This document shows positions 56,363 to 62,601 of a stretch of DNA of 62,601 bases, piece by piece. The position numbers and the translations under genes are program-made. The DNA comes from a bacterium HR19 (GTDB lineage: Bacteria; Calescibacteriota; Calescibacteriia; Calescibacteriales; Calescibacteriaceae), in contig BEHV01000011.1 of assembly GCA_002898315.1 (NCBI GenBank), forward strand, positions 1-62,601. Direction: 5' to 3'. Every line of letters starts with the position of its first letter. Position 1 is the stretch's first letter. The notes below the pieces were generated by a model, which saw only the letters and a program-made list of their open reading frames with translations, was not told where the DNA came from and did not search any database.

Positions 56363-57220
56363 ATGCCTTTTTGTGTATCACACGATGGAGCAAAAATACA
56401 CTATGAGATTACTGGAAACGGTGAAAAAGAGCTGTTTTTTATAATGGGGCTTGGTGTAGATAAAAGGGGCTGGCTCTTTCAGGTACCATACTTTTCAGAA
56501 AAATACAGGGTTTTTTTAGTAGATAACAGAGGGGTAGGAAAAAGCGATGTGCCAGAAGGATTCTTCTCAACAGAAGACATGGCAAAAGATATACTGTGCA
56601 TTATGGATAAGGAAGGAGTTGAGAAAGCTTATTTTGTAGGTGCATCTATGGGAGGAATGATACTACAAAAACTCGGTGCAATAGCTCCCGAAAGAGTTGA
56701 AAAATTGGTCCTCGCCTGTACGCTTGCAAAACTTGATGAACACGAAAAAGAACTGATGAAAAAAGGTCTCAAATTCGTAAAAGACATAGACGTAGACAAA
56801 ATAGACGAAAGCAACATAAAAGAATATATAAAACTCGTCATTGAGTCAGACGCAGAAAGAATATTCAGTTTCCTTTCAAAAAACATATTCTCTCCACAAT
56901 TCCTTGAACAGAACAAAGAACTGATACTTGATTTTTTCAGAAATTATCTCAACGACGGATTTAAAGTCAAGGGATTTGCAAAACAACTATACGCTATTTT
57001 GAATCACGATTCAACAGAAGACCTTGAAAAAATAAAATCCAAAACACTGGTGATAACAGGAGATAAAGATAAGATGGTTCCGAAAGAAAAATCAATTTTC
57101 ATCGCAAGGAGAATCAAAAATTCAATACTGAAAATAGTAGAAAATGGTTCACACGCATTTATGTTTGAGATGCCCGATGTCTTCAATAAAGAAGTTGATA
57201 AATTCCTATCTGAAAATTGA
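56363..57220 (+). CDS. Alpha/beta hydrolase
   Basis: 285 residues. The nucleophile Ser95 lies in VGASMGGM, the acid Asp in TGDKDKMVP, and the His in NGSHAFMFEMP; the oxyanion segment is IMGLGVDKRGW. The fold suits esterases, thioesterases and lactonases; the substrate is unknown. The frame opens at a TTG at 56342, but the ATG giving MPFCVSHDGAKIHYE fits the family. It converges on rpoD with a 13-base gap. Confidence 0.88.
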   Translation: MPFCVSHDGAKIHYEITGNGEKELFFIMGLGVDKRGWLFQVPYFSEKYRVFLVDNRGVGKSDVPEGFFSTEDMAKDILCIMDKEGVEKAYFVGASMGGMILQKLGAIAPERVEKLVLACTLAKLDEHEKELMKKGLKFVKDIDVDKIDESNIKEYIKLVIESDAERIFSFLSKNIFSPQFLEQNKELILDFFRNYLNDGFKVKGFAKQLYAILNHDSTEDLEKIKSKTLVITGDKDKMVPKEKSIFIARRIKNSILKIVENGSHAFMFEMPDVFNKEVDKFLSEN

Positions 57221-57233
57221 AACATATACCAAC

Positions 57234-58610
57234 TCACGCTTTCCCGTTTTTATTTTTCCCATCAAAACCATTTCGGATTTTGCCGAATATAAGAGGCTTT
57301 ATGTTTTGAAGTGCTTTTTTCAGCTTTTTCATCGCCCTGCTCTCTATCTGCCTCACTCTTTCACGAGTCATACTCATAAGCTCACTCACCTCATCAAGCG
57401 TCGCTTCCCTCCCGTTCAAAAATCCACACCTCAATTCAATAATCTTCCTCTCCTTCGGAGAAAGAGCAGTGTTTATCACCTCTCTTATCTTTTTTATTAT
57501 ATCGTATCTTTCAAGGGAATCAAAAACCTCATCTGAATAAATCCAATCCTGAGGTATGCAATCTACAACCTTTGTGTTATCATCATTATCCTGAGTATTC
57601 TCCTCAAACGGTATGGGTTCTTTCACAAGTTTCATAACAACCTCAACTTTTTCTGGGTCAACCTTCAAAATCTTCGCTATCTCAAAAGTAGATGGGTCTC
57701 TTCCGTTCTCCTGAAAAAAATTTCTCATGACTTTGTTTATTTTGTTGAGAAGCTCAACAATGTGCCCCGGCATTCTGACATAATGTATGCTATCGTTCAT
57801 AGTTCGCATTATCGCCTGTCTCAACCAGGGGACAGCATAAGTTGAAAATTTCGTTCCCCTCCGCCAGTCAAATTTCTCTATCGCCTTGGCAAGAACCATA
57901 TTCCCCTCCTGAATAAACTCCATAAGGTCCATATTCTTCATATGATATCTTTTCGCAATAGTGACAGCAAGACGCAAATTAGATGAATAAATACGATTGG
58001 TTTCCTCTCTCATCTTAGCGCTTATATCATTCACCTTGTCAAGAACGCTCCTTATTTTTCTCAGTTCTTCGTTTTTCAAAACCATCTCAGGATTTTTGGA
58101 CTTTGCTGAATTATACACCCGCTGAATATGCATCTTGATATGATGAATAAGCTCAAGAGTAATTCCTATACTTTCCCTGAGCTTAGCTATTTTATCAAAG
58201 TATTCTCTTGATTTTCTTGTATTACCTGCCTGGAGAAAGACATTTGAAATCTTGTAGTAATTCACCATCTTTGCTATCGTCATCTTTATCTTTGACGCTA
58301 ATTCTTTCCTTCTTTTGAAGTTTGATTTTTTTTCAAGGTCTTCGTAATCTGCCTTTGTTATATCAAAAAACTCAGTAGGAAAAACAGCTGTCTCTATCAT
58401 CTCATCTAAAATCCTCTCTATCTCCTTCCACGACTCATCTAAGGTCATCAGCTCACAAAATATCGTGAGAATATACTCCTCATTTTTCCTGAAAAGCTCT
58501 TTTTCCTCCTTGGCAGAAAGGAGGTCAGATTTTTTCAGGAAGAAAAAATAAGAGTTCAACATCTCCAACCTATCTTCTTTTGATTCAGAGTATCTTTCTC
58601 TTCTCGCCAT
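57234..58610 (-). CDS. rpoD: RNA polymerase sigma-70 family factor, probable RpoD
   Basis: 458 residues from the ATG at 58610. The frame extends to a TTG at 58634, but that extension encodes the SD GAGGAGGT, which points to the ATG. Region 1.2-like LNSYFFFLKKSDLLSAKEE, region 2 NLRLAVTIAKRYHMKNMDLM and RRGTKFSTYAVPWLRQAI, region 3 PSTFEIAKILKVD, and region 4 LSPKERKIIELRCG with TRERVRQIESRAMKKL are present. In region 2.4 the usual WWIRQAI is PWLRQAI, so it is divergent. Its place after dnaG matches the classic dnaG-rpoD order and supports the housekeeping role. Confidence 0.88.
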   Translation of the reverse strand: MARRERYSESKEDRLEMLNSYFFFLKKSDLLSAKEEKELFRKNEEYILTIFCELMTLDESWKEIERILDEMIETAVFPTEFFDITKADYEDLEKKSNFKRRKELASKIKMTIAKMVNYYKISNVFLQAGNTRKSREYFDKIAKLRESIGITLELIHHIKMHIQRVYNSAKSKNPEMVLKNEELRKIRSVLDKVNDISAKMREETNRIYSSNLRLAVTIAKRYHMKNMDLMEFIQEGNMVLAKAIEKFDWRRGTKFSTYAVPWLRQAIMRTMNDSIHYVRMPGHIVELLNKINKVMRNFFQENGRDPSTFEIAKILKVDPEKVEVVMKLVKEPIPFEENTQDNDDNTKVVDCIPQDWIYSDEVFDSLERYDIIKKIREVINTALSPKERKIIELRCGFLNGREATLDEVSELMSMTRERVRQIESRAMKKLKKALQNIKPLIFGKIRNGFDGKNKNGKA

Positions 58611-58688
58611 AGCCCGATAACCTCCTCTGCTCAAGAATTCTTTTTCTGTATGTTCCTAACCACACATGCCAAAAAGCCCCGTTTATTT

Positions 58689-60422
58689 TCAAAATTTTCT
58701 TGTTCTGCGGGAACTTCTGCTCCTCACACCTTCAAGAACAGAGAGCTTTTTGAGAAGGAGAAGGTATTTCTGCTTTTTCGCAGGGTCTTCTGTTGCGGTC
58801 TTGCTGATAGCAGATAACTCCCTCCTTATTCCCTCTATCGCAACCCTTCTCAATATGCTTTCAAGAAGCTCCTCCCAACCGAATTCAGGATACTCCTTAT
58901 CTTCAAGAAGTATGTCTATCATCAGCTTTTTAGATTGTTCATCAGCAAAAAGCAGTGCTAACTCCACACTTGAAGATGTAGATAAAAGCAAGTTCAGAAC
59001 ATCTTTCACTTCCTTGCTCGTTATGTAATCTATATAATCTTTTATGTATTTGAGCGACTCTTTCTTGTTGAGAGCAAACCTCAAAATTTCAAGCTCATAC
59101 TCAGGTATATTTATATCTATTTTCCTCTTCAACGTGTATGGCTTCGTAAGGCGTTTTACATCTGCCTTGAAAGATGAGTAAGATAGCCCCACCCTTTCGC
59201 AGATTTCTTTTATATATATTTCCGCCTGAGTTTGAGATTCATGACTTATTATTGATATAAGCTCTTGAACTTTGAGGATGGACTTTGCGAGCTGGACCGA
59301 ATCTTTTTGCTCTTTCGCAGGAAGTATCAAGCTCTCACTTGCATATATAATTCCATCCTTCACTTCAAGGTCAGAGATTGAACCACCTTTTGCGAGAAAA
59401 GAATCAGGGTCTTCACCATAAGGGAGGACACAAACTTTCGGAATGATTCCAGCTCTCAAAAAGGTTTCAAGGTTTTTCAAAATCGCCTTCTTTCCCGCAT
59501 CATCTCCATCAAACATAAAAATCACATCGCCACAAATTCTTTTCAAAAATGCGATGTGAGATTGAGTTATAGCTGTTCCAAGACAACTTATTGCATATTT
59601 TACACCTGCCTGATGTAGAGCTATAACATCAAAGTATCCTTCAACGATAACACACCTCCCGTATAATCTCATCTCGTCTATGGCTTGAAGGATACCGAAA
59701 AAGCTCTCTCTTTTTTTGAAAACAGGACTTTCAGCAGAGTTTATATATTTCGGAGAGAGATTCTCGTCAAGAACTCTTCCTCCAAAAGCTATGACTTCTC
59801 CCTTTGAGTTAACTATTGGGAAGACAAGCTTTTTTCTGAAAATGAAGATAAGAGATTTATCAGCTTTTCTTATGCTTCCTGTCATGCAAAGAGTATCTGG
59901 GTCAAATCCTTCTTTGAGGAGTGTAGATGGTATAATGAAAGGGTCTTCGGGAGCAAAACCAAGAGAGAATATTCCCCACATATCTTCTTTTATTTTGCGT
60001 TGTTTGAGATACTCACGAGCATAACTTCCCTCTTTTGAGTTGAAAAATTTTCTGAGGAGGAAAAGTATATGAGCGTTGGCTTGAATAATTTTTCTTGTGC
60101 TCTCCCAGTTCTCTTTGGAAATGTCTGGTATGACAACGGGGTAGTATTTTTCTGCAAGGTAAGAGATAGCTTCCTGAAAAGAGATGTTTTTTACTCGTGA
60201 GATGAAGGAGATGACATTACCACCGACACCACAACCGAAGCAGTTGAAAACCTTTTTATCTTCTCTGACGCGCAGAGATGGTTTTGTGTCTGGATGGAAA
60301 GGACAGAGCCCATACCAATCTTTTCCCACTTTTTTGAGTGAGACATATTCAGATATAACTTCAACTATATCAACTCTTTCAAGGAGCTCTCTTACGATTT
60401 CTTTTTTTTCTTGGTAGCTCAT
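58689..60422 (-). CDS. dnaG: DNA primase
   Basis: 577 residues. The zinc-binding domain has CPFHPDTKPSLRV and FNCFGCGVGGNVISF (CHC2-type ligands). The TOPRIM core has VIVEGYFDVIALHQAG, SCLGTAITQSHIAFLKR and MFDGDDAGKKA. The C-terminal ~150 residues should bind the DnaB helicase. It synthesises RNA primers at the replication fork. It is 78 bases upstream of rpoD on the same strand. TAAACA lies six bases before the ATG with no SD. Confidence 0.97.
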   Translation of the reverse strand: MSYQEKKEIVRELLERVDIVEVISEYVSLKKVGKDWYGLCPFHPDTKPSLRVREDKKVFNCFGCGVGGNVISFISRVKNISFQEAISYLAEKYYPVVIPDISKENWESTRKIIQANAHILFLLRKFFNSKEGSYAREYLKQRKIKEDMWGIFSLGFAPEDPFIIPSTLLKEGFDPDTLCMTGSIRKADKSLIFIFRKKLVFPIVNSKGEVIAFGGRVLDENLSPKYINSAESPVFKKRESFFGILQAIDEMRLYGRCVIVEGYFDVIALHQAGVKYAISCLGTAITQSHIAFLKRICGDVIFMFDGDDAGKKAILKNLETFLRAGIIPKVCVLPYGEDPDSFLAKGGSISDLEVKDGIIYASESLILPAKEQKDSVQLAKSILKVQELISIISHESQTQAEIYIKEICERVGLSYSSFKADVKRLTKPYTLKRKIDINIPEYELEILRFALNKKESLKYIKDYIDYITSKEVKDVLNLLLSTSSSVELALLFADEQSKKLMIDILLEDKEYPEFGWEELLESILRRVAIEGIRRELSAISKTATEDPAKKQKYLLLLKKLSVLEGVRSRSSRRTRKF

Positions 60423-60530
60423 ATTTTTTGTTTAGGCGATAAGTTAGTAAAATTTTTTTCTCTTAAATTTACTTTTGGAGTTTTGCATTTGCACTTTTTC
60501 TCAAAAAAGGGAAGTTCAATTTCAATTTTC

Positions 60531-60597
60531 CAACACATGTTGAAAAGTAGCAAAACTAAAATTAACAACTTGAAGATAAATTTTCAACTTTTTTGAA
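60531..60597. repeat. Two short inverted repeats upstream of dnaG
   Basis: The 221-base gap between dnaG and the MgtC gene is AT-rich and holds CAACA-CA-TGTTG (60531-60542) and TTCAA-CTTTT-TTGAA (60583-60597). They could be operators or chance in low-complexity DNA. Nothing else recognisable is in the gap. Confidence 0.25.
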
Positions 60598-60643
60598 CAA
60601 CTTTCCCCTTTGAAACCAAGAAGAAAATAATAGAAACCACAGC

Positions 60644-61345
60644 TTACTCATAACGAACAGAAGTTGCCGACCTTAAAATAGGTATATCCTTCGTGTGAAA
60701 AGAACAATACTCAATATACAAATCTATCCCCGAGCTATCGCTCTGACCAGATGACAAAACACCACGATTCAAAACCAACTTATAAGGAATATTCCTGCAA
60801 TCAGAAGAAAAACTGGAAACAAAAGATGAAATCTGCTCCCTCATATCAGAAGGAAAATGAGCAAAAACCGCTTTCCTCTTACACCGTCTCTCCAAAATAA
60901 AAGTCCTCTCCAAAAATTCAAGGGTTTTGAGAAAAAGGAATCCCCCAAAAGAAGCCGCTATTCCGAGAACAAAGTACCCCGCACCTATAAGTATTCCGAG
61001 AGCTCCACAGAACCACACCAAAGACGCGGTCGTCAACCCTTCAACAAACTGTCCCCTTCTTATTATTGAACCCGCTCCCAAAAAACCAATCCCCGTTGCT
61101 ATATTTGCAGAAATCCTTGTCGGGTCTCCCCCGAGAAATTTTGAAAGTTCAAAAGATAAAAAAGCAAAAAGAGAAGAGCCAACAGTCACAAATACCAGTG
61201 TTTTCAATCCAGCCGGCTTTGCGAGAAGTTCTCTTTCTACCCCAAGTATTCCACCAGCTACTGTGGCGGAAAAAAGGCATAAAAAGAACCTCAAAATCCA
61301 TTCCAAACTCAATTTTATCTCAGGGAAAAATGCGGAAAAATCCAT
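60644..61345 (-). CDS. MgtC/SapB family membrane protein
   Basis: 233 residues. GILGVERELLAKPAGLKTLV, DPTRISANIATGIGFLGAGSIIRRG and VEGLTTASLVW are the MgtC signatures, with four to five membrane segments in the first ~150 residues and a soluble C-terminal domain. Members are linked to growth in low magnesium and in some cases modulate the F-ATPase. It lies 24 bases upstream of pyrB's stop on the same strand and may be cotranscribed. No magnesium riboswitch is visible. Confidence 0.9.
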   Translation of the reverse strand: MDFSAFFPEIKLSLEWILRFFLCLFSATVAGGILGVERELLAKPAGLKTLVFVTVGSSLFAFLSFELSKFLGGDPTRISANIATGIGFLGAGSIIRRGQFVEGLTTASLVWFCGALGILIGAGYFVLGIAASFGGFLFLKTLEFLERTFILERRCKRKAVFAHFPSDMREQISSFVSSFSSDCRNIPYKLVLNRGVLSSGQSDSSGIDLYIEYCSFHTKDIPILRSATSVRYE

Positions 61346-61369
61346 AAAAAATAAAAATTAATCAACCTG

Positions 61370-62338
61370 TCACAAGGATTCTCGTTTTGCGTTTTTCGTA
61401 AAGAGGTAGTAAAACACAGCCATTCTGACCGCAACCCCATTCCTGACCTGCTCAAATATAGCAGAAGAATCAGAATAAGCAACAGCTGGCTCTATCTCAA
61501 TCCCAAGGTTCATCGGTCCAGGATGCATTATTATAACACTATCTTTTTTTCTTTTTTTTATCTCATCTAAAAATCTCTGGTTAAGTCCCCAGAACTCGTT
61601 ATACTCCTCGTCTGATGGTATTATGAAATTTCCGTGTCTTTCTTTTTGCAGTCGCAGAGCCATTATGAAATCAGAAGAAAAAACCTCATCATCAAAAAAA
61701 TTCTTGATTTTTACTCCGTAAAATTTTTCTATATCTTTTGGCAAAGTCGTGTGAGATGATATGACTATAACATTCAAGCCAACCTTTGAGAAGAGTTTTA
61801 TTCCACTTCTTGCCACTCTGCTGTGCATTATATCTCCAACAATAGAAATAGTAGCCCCTTTGATTTCGCTCAGCTTCCTCAATCCTTTTTTGAGCATCAT
61901 AGTGAGAAGGTCTAAAAGCGCCTGTGTTGGGTGTTCGTTCTTCCCATCTCCTCCGTTTATTGTTGGTATCTTCGCAATATCTGCTATAAGATGAGGGAAT
62001 CCTTCCCCTTTATGTCTCACTACTATGAAATCTGCTCCGAGCGATTTTATTGTCTTTATAGTATCTACCAATGATTCACCTTTTTCTATTGATGAACCTT
62101 TATCAGAGAGGTTTATTGTGTCTGCTGAAAGCGTTTTCGCTGCAAGTTCAAAGGAAACCCTGGTGCGAGTTGAAGGTTCAAAAAACATAAGAAAAACAGT
62201 CCGACCACGCAAGGTAGGAACTTTTTTTATATCCCTTTGCAAAATCTCAAGCATTGAAAAAGATAAGTCAATTATGTTCTCAACATCGGAAAAACTTATG
62301 TCATCTATTGATAGAAGATGATGCATACCAAAAAACAC
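61370..62338 (-). CDS. pyrB: Aspartate carbamoyltransferase catalytic subunit
   Basis: 322 residues from the chosen start. It condenses carbamoyl phosphate and aspartate in pyrimidine synthesis. FFEPSTRTRVSFE is the carbamoyl-phosphate site, with NGGDGKNEHPTQALLDLLT and MHPGPMN following (the usual NRG is NLG here). Start choice: GAGGAG (62351-62346) is seven bases before a GTG at 62338, so this is preferred over the ATG at 62326, which is too far from the SD. No pyrI is visible. Confidence 0.95.
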   Translation of the reverse strand: MFFGMHHLLSIDDISFSDVENIIDLSFSMLEILQRDIKKVPTLRGRTVFLMFFEPSTRTRVSFELAAKTLSADTINLSDKGSSIEKGESLVDTIKTIKSLGADFIVVRHKGEGFPHLIADIAKIPTINGGDGKNEHPTQALLDLLTMMLKKGLRKLSEIKGATISIVGDIMHSRVARSGIKLFSKVGLNVIVISSHTTLPKDIEKFYGVKIKNFFDDEVFSSDFIMALRLQKERHGNFIIPSDEEYNEFWGLNQRFLDEIKKRKKDSVIIMHPGPMNLGIEIEPAVAYSDSSAIFEQVRNGVAVRMAVFYYLFTKNAKRESL

Positions 62339-62387
62339 TTTAATTCTCCTCGTTGCTATTTCAAAATTTCCATACAAAATGAAAAGC

Positions 62388-62414
62388 TAAACAAAAACTT
62401 GAAAATTCCGAAAT
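62388..62414 (+). promoter_or_regulatory. Candidate sigma-28 (FliA) flagellar promoter
   Basis: TAAA (62388-62391), exactly 15 bases, then TCCGAAAT (62407-62414), close to the FliA consensus TAAA-N15-GCCGATAA (all four of the -35 and five of eight of the -10). It lies about 90 bases before the flagellin start. This is the spacing and sequence expected for a late flagellar gene. Confidence 0.55.
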
Positions 62415-62432
62415 AGATGATTAGATTATAAA

Positions 62433-62465
62433 TTGTCTCTCCCTCTCAATATGGGGGAGGGGCAA
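62433..62465 (+). other. Stem-loop in the flagellin leader
   Basis: TTGTCTCTCCCTC (62433-62445) pairs with GGGGGAGGGGCAA (62453-62465) over a seven-base loop, 13 pairs including three G-U. It has no T tract after it, so it is not a terminator. It ends 21 bases before the SD, leaving the SD free. It may stabilise the mRNA 5' end or be a target for regulation. Confidence 0.6.
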
Positions 62466-62502
62466 GGAAGCCAAAAAATAAAAAGCAAGGAGGTAAAAGA
62501 AA

Positions 62503-62601
62503 ATGGCAACACCAGTCAGAACAAACCCAGCAGGTATTGTAGCAGCAGAAGACCTAAGGCGTATCACCATTGAACTTGGAGGCACTATGAAACGCCTCCA
62601 A
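62503..62601 (+). CDS. Flagellin N-terminus (cut by window end)
   Basis: Only the first 33 codons are in the window. VRTNPAGIVAAEDLRRI followed by LGGTMKRLQ lines up with the conserved flagellin N-terminus (VNTNxxSLxAQRNLxxT ... LxxSxxRLSSG) at the Val, Thr-Asn, Ala, Leu and Arg-Leu positions. The strong SD AAGGAGGT (62487-62494), the sigma-28-like promoter and the leader hairpin all fit flagellin. Hook-associated FlgL or another D0-domain protein is possible. Confidence 0.62.
   Translation, partial: MATPVRTNPAGIVAAEDLRRITIELGGTMKRLQ

Noticed and set aside
58611-58634. TTG-initiated rpoD extension
   Set aside because: The extension encodes the SD for the ATG at 58610.
60423-60643. Magnesium riboswitch or other structured RNA near the MgtC gene
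   Set aside because: The MgtC gene starts at 61345, so this gap is downstream of it; it is low-complexity AT-rich DNA with only two short inverted repeats.
62433-62465. Stem-loop before flagellin as an intrinsic terminator
   Set aside because: No T tract follows on either strand; it sits in the expected leader of flagellin.

Overview
This window is bacterial chromosome from a Gram-negative, probably thermophilic organism. It carries lipid A kinase (lpxK), a WecA-type glycosyl-1-phosphate transferase, a TolC/MFP/RND efflux system and many lipoproteins, so there is an outer membrane. The DNA is AT-rich, coding strands are purine-rich (AAA, GAA, ATA, AGA/AGG codons) and the proteins are rich in Lys, Glu and Ile, as is usual in thermophiles. 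I cannot place the phylum; a deep-branching or candidate thermophilic lineage is a guess. Genes are packed very tightly, no gene-free stretch exceeds 300 bases, and no insertion sequence or prophage is visible. Nearly all the content is core housekeeping or envelope genes.

Layout. 1-184: short non-coding edge with a possible degenerate CRISPR-like repeat. 185-6187 (+): tRNA-Leu, aldo/keto reductase, PyrK-like flavoprotein, aldehyde dehydrogenase, gpsA, GT-C membrane protein. 6205-7335 (-): membrane protein and a glutamine-amidotransferase-like hydrolase. 7486-14723 (+): groES-groEL, manC, sulfotransferase-like protein, acyl-CoA dehydrogenase, MmgE/PrpD protein, small exported protein. 14750-16111 (-): HMG-CoA-synthase-like/DUF35 fusion. 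16192-20890 (+): nadC, a BadI/MenB-like crotonase, a BadH-like dehydrogenase, gyrB. 20903-29701 (-): proA, wecA-like, PIG-L deacetylase, and a three-gene heavy-metal-type RND efflux operon. 29921-34419 (+): large exported propeller/barrel-like protein and a GGDEF/EAL protein. 34434-36372 (-): fmt and a P1-family peptidase. 36480-40454 (+): LTA-synthase-like sulfatase, orphan TRAP solute-binding protein, hemB. 40449-44966 (-): ispF, two lipoproteins, a small HExxH protein, rplS. 45066-47549 (+): lpxK, gcvPB. 47568-56258: mixed strands, with hotdog thioesterase, DUF4398-like lipoprotein, nagZ, ligA, a 732-residue lipoprotein, a periplasmic protein and an acyltransferase. 56363-62601: alpha/beta hydrolase (+), rpoD, dnaG, MgtC and pyrB (-), and the first 33 codons of a flagellin (+) behind a sigma-28-like promoter.

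Main biological themes. (1) Two styles of translation start: groES, groEL, gyrB, rpoD, several lipoproteins and flagellin have strong Shine-Dalgarno (SD) sequences, while many others have none and instead a -10-like box 6-12 bases before the start codon, suggesting many leaderless mRNAs. (2) A set of CoA-ester enzymes (acyl-CoA dehydrogenase, MmgE/PrpD, HMGS-like/DUF35, BadI/MenB-like, BadH-like) hints at an uncharacterised ring-cleavage or acyl-CoA route. (3) Several recognisable enzymes have lost signature residues (lpxK, HMGS-like, BadI-like, ispF). (4) Several large exported proteins or lipoproteins have no function I can recognise.
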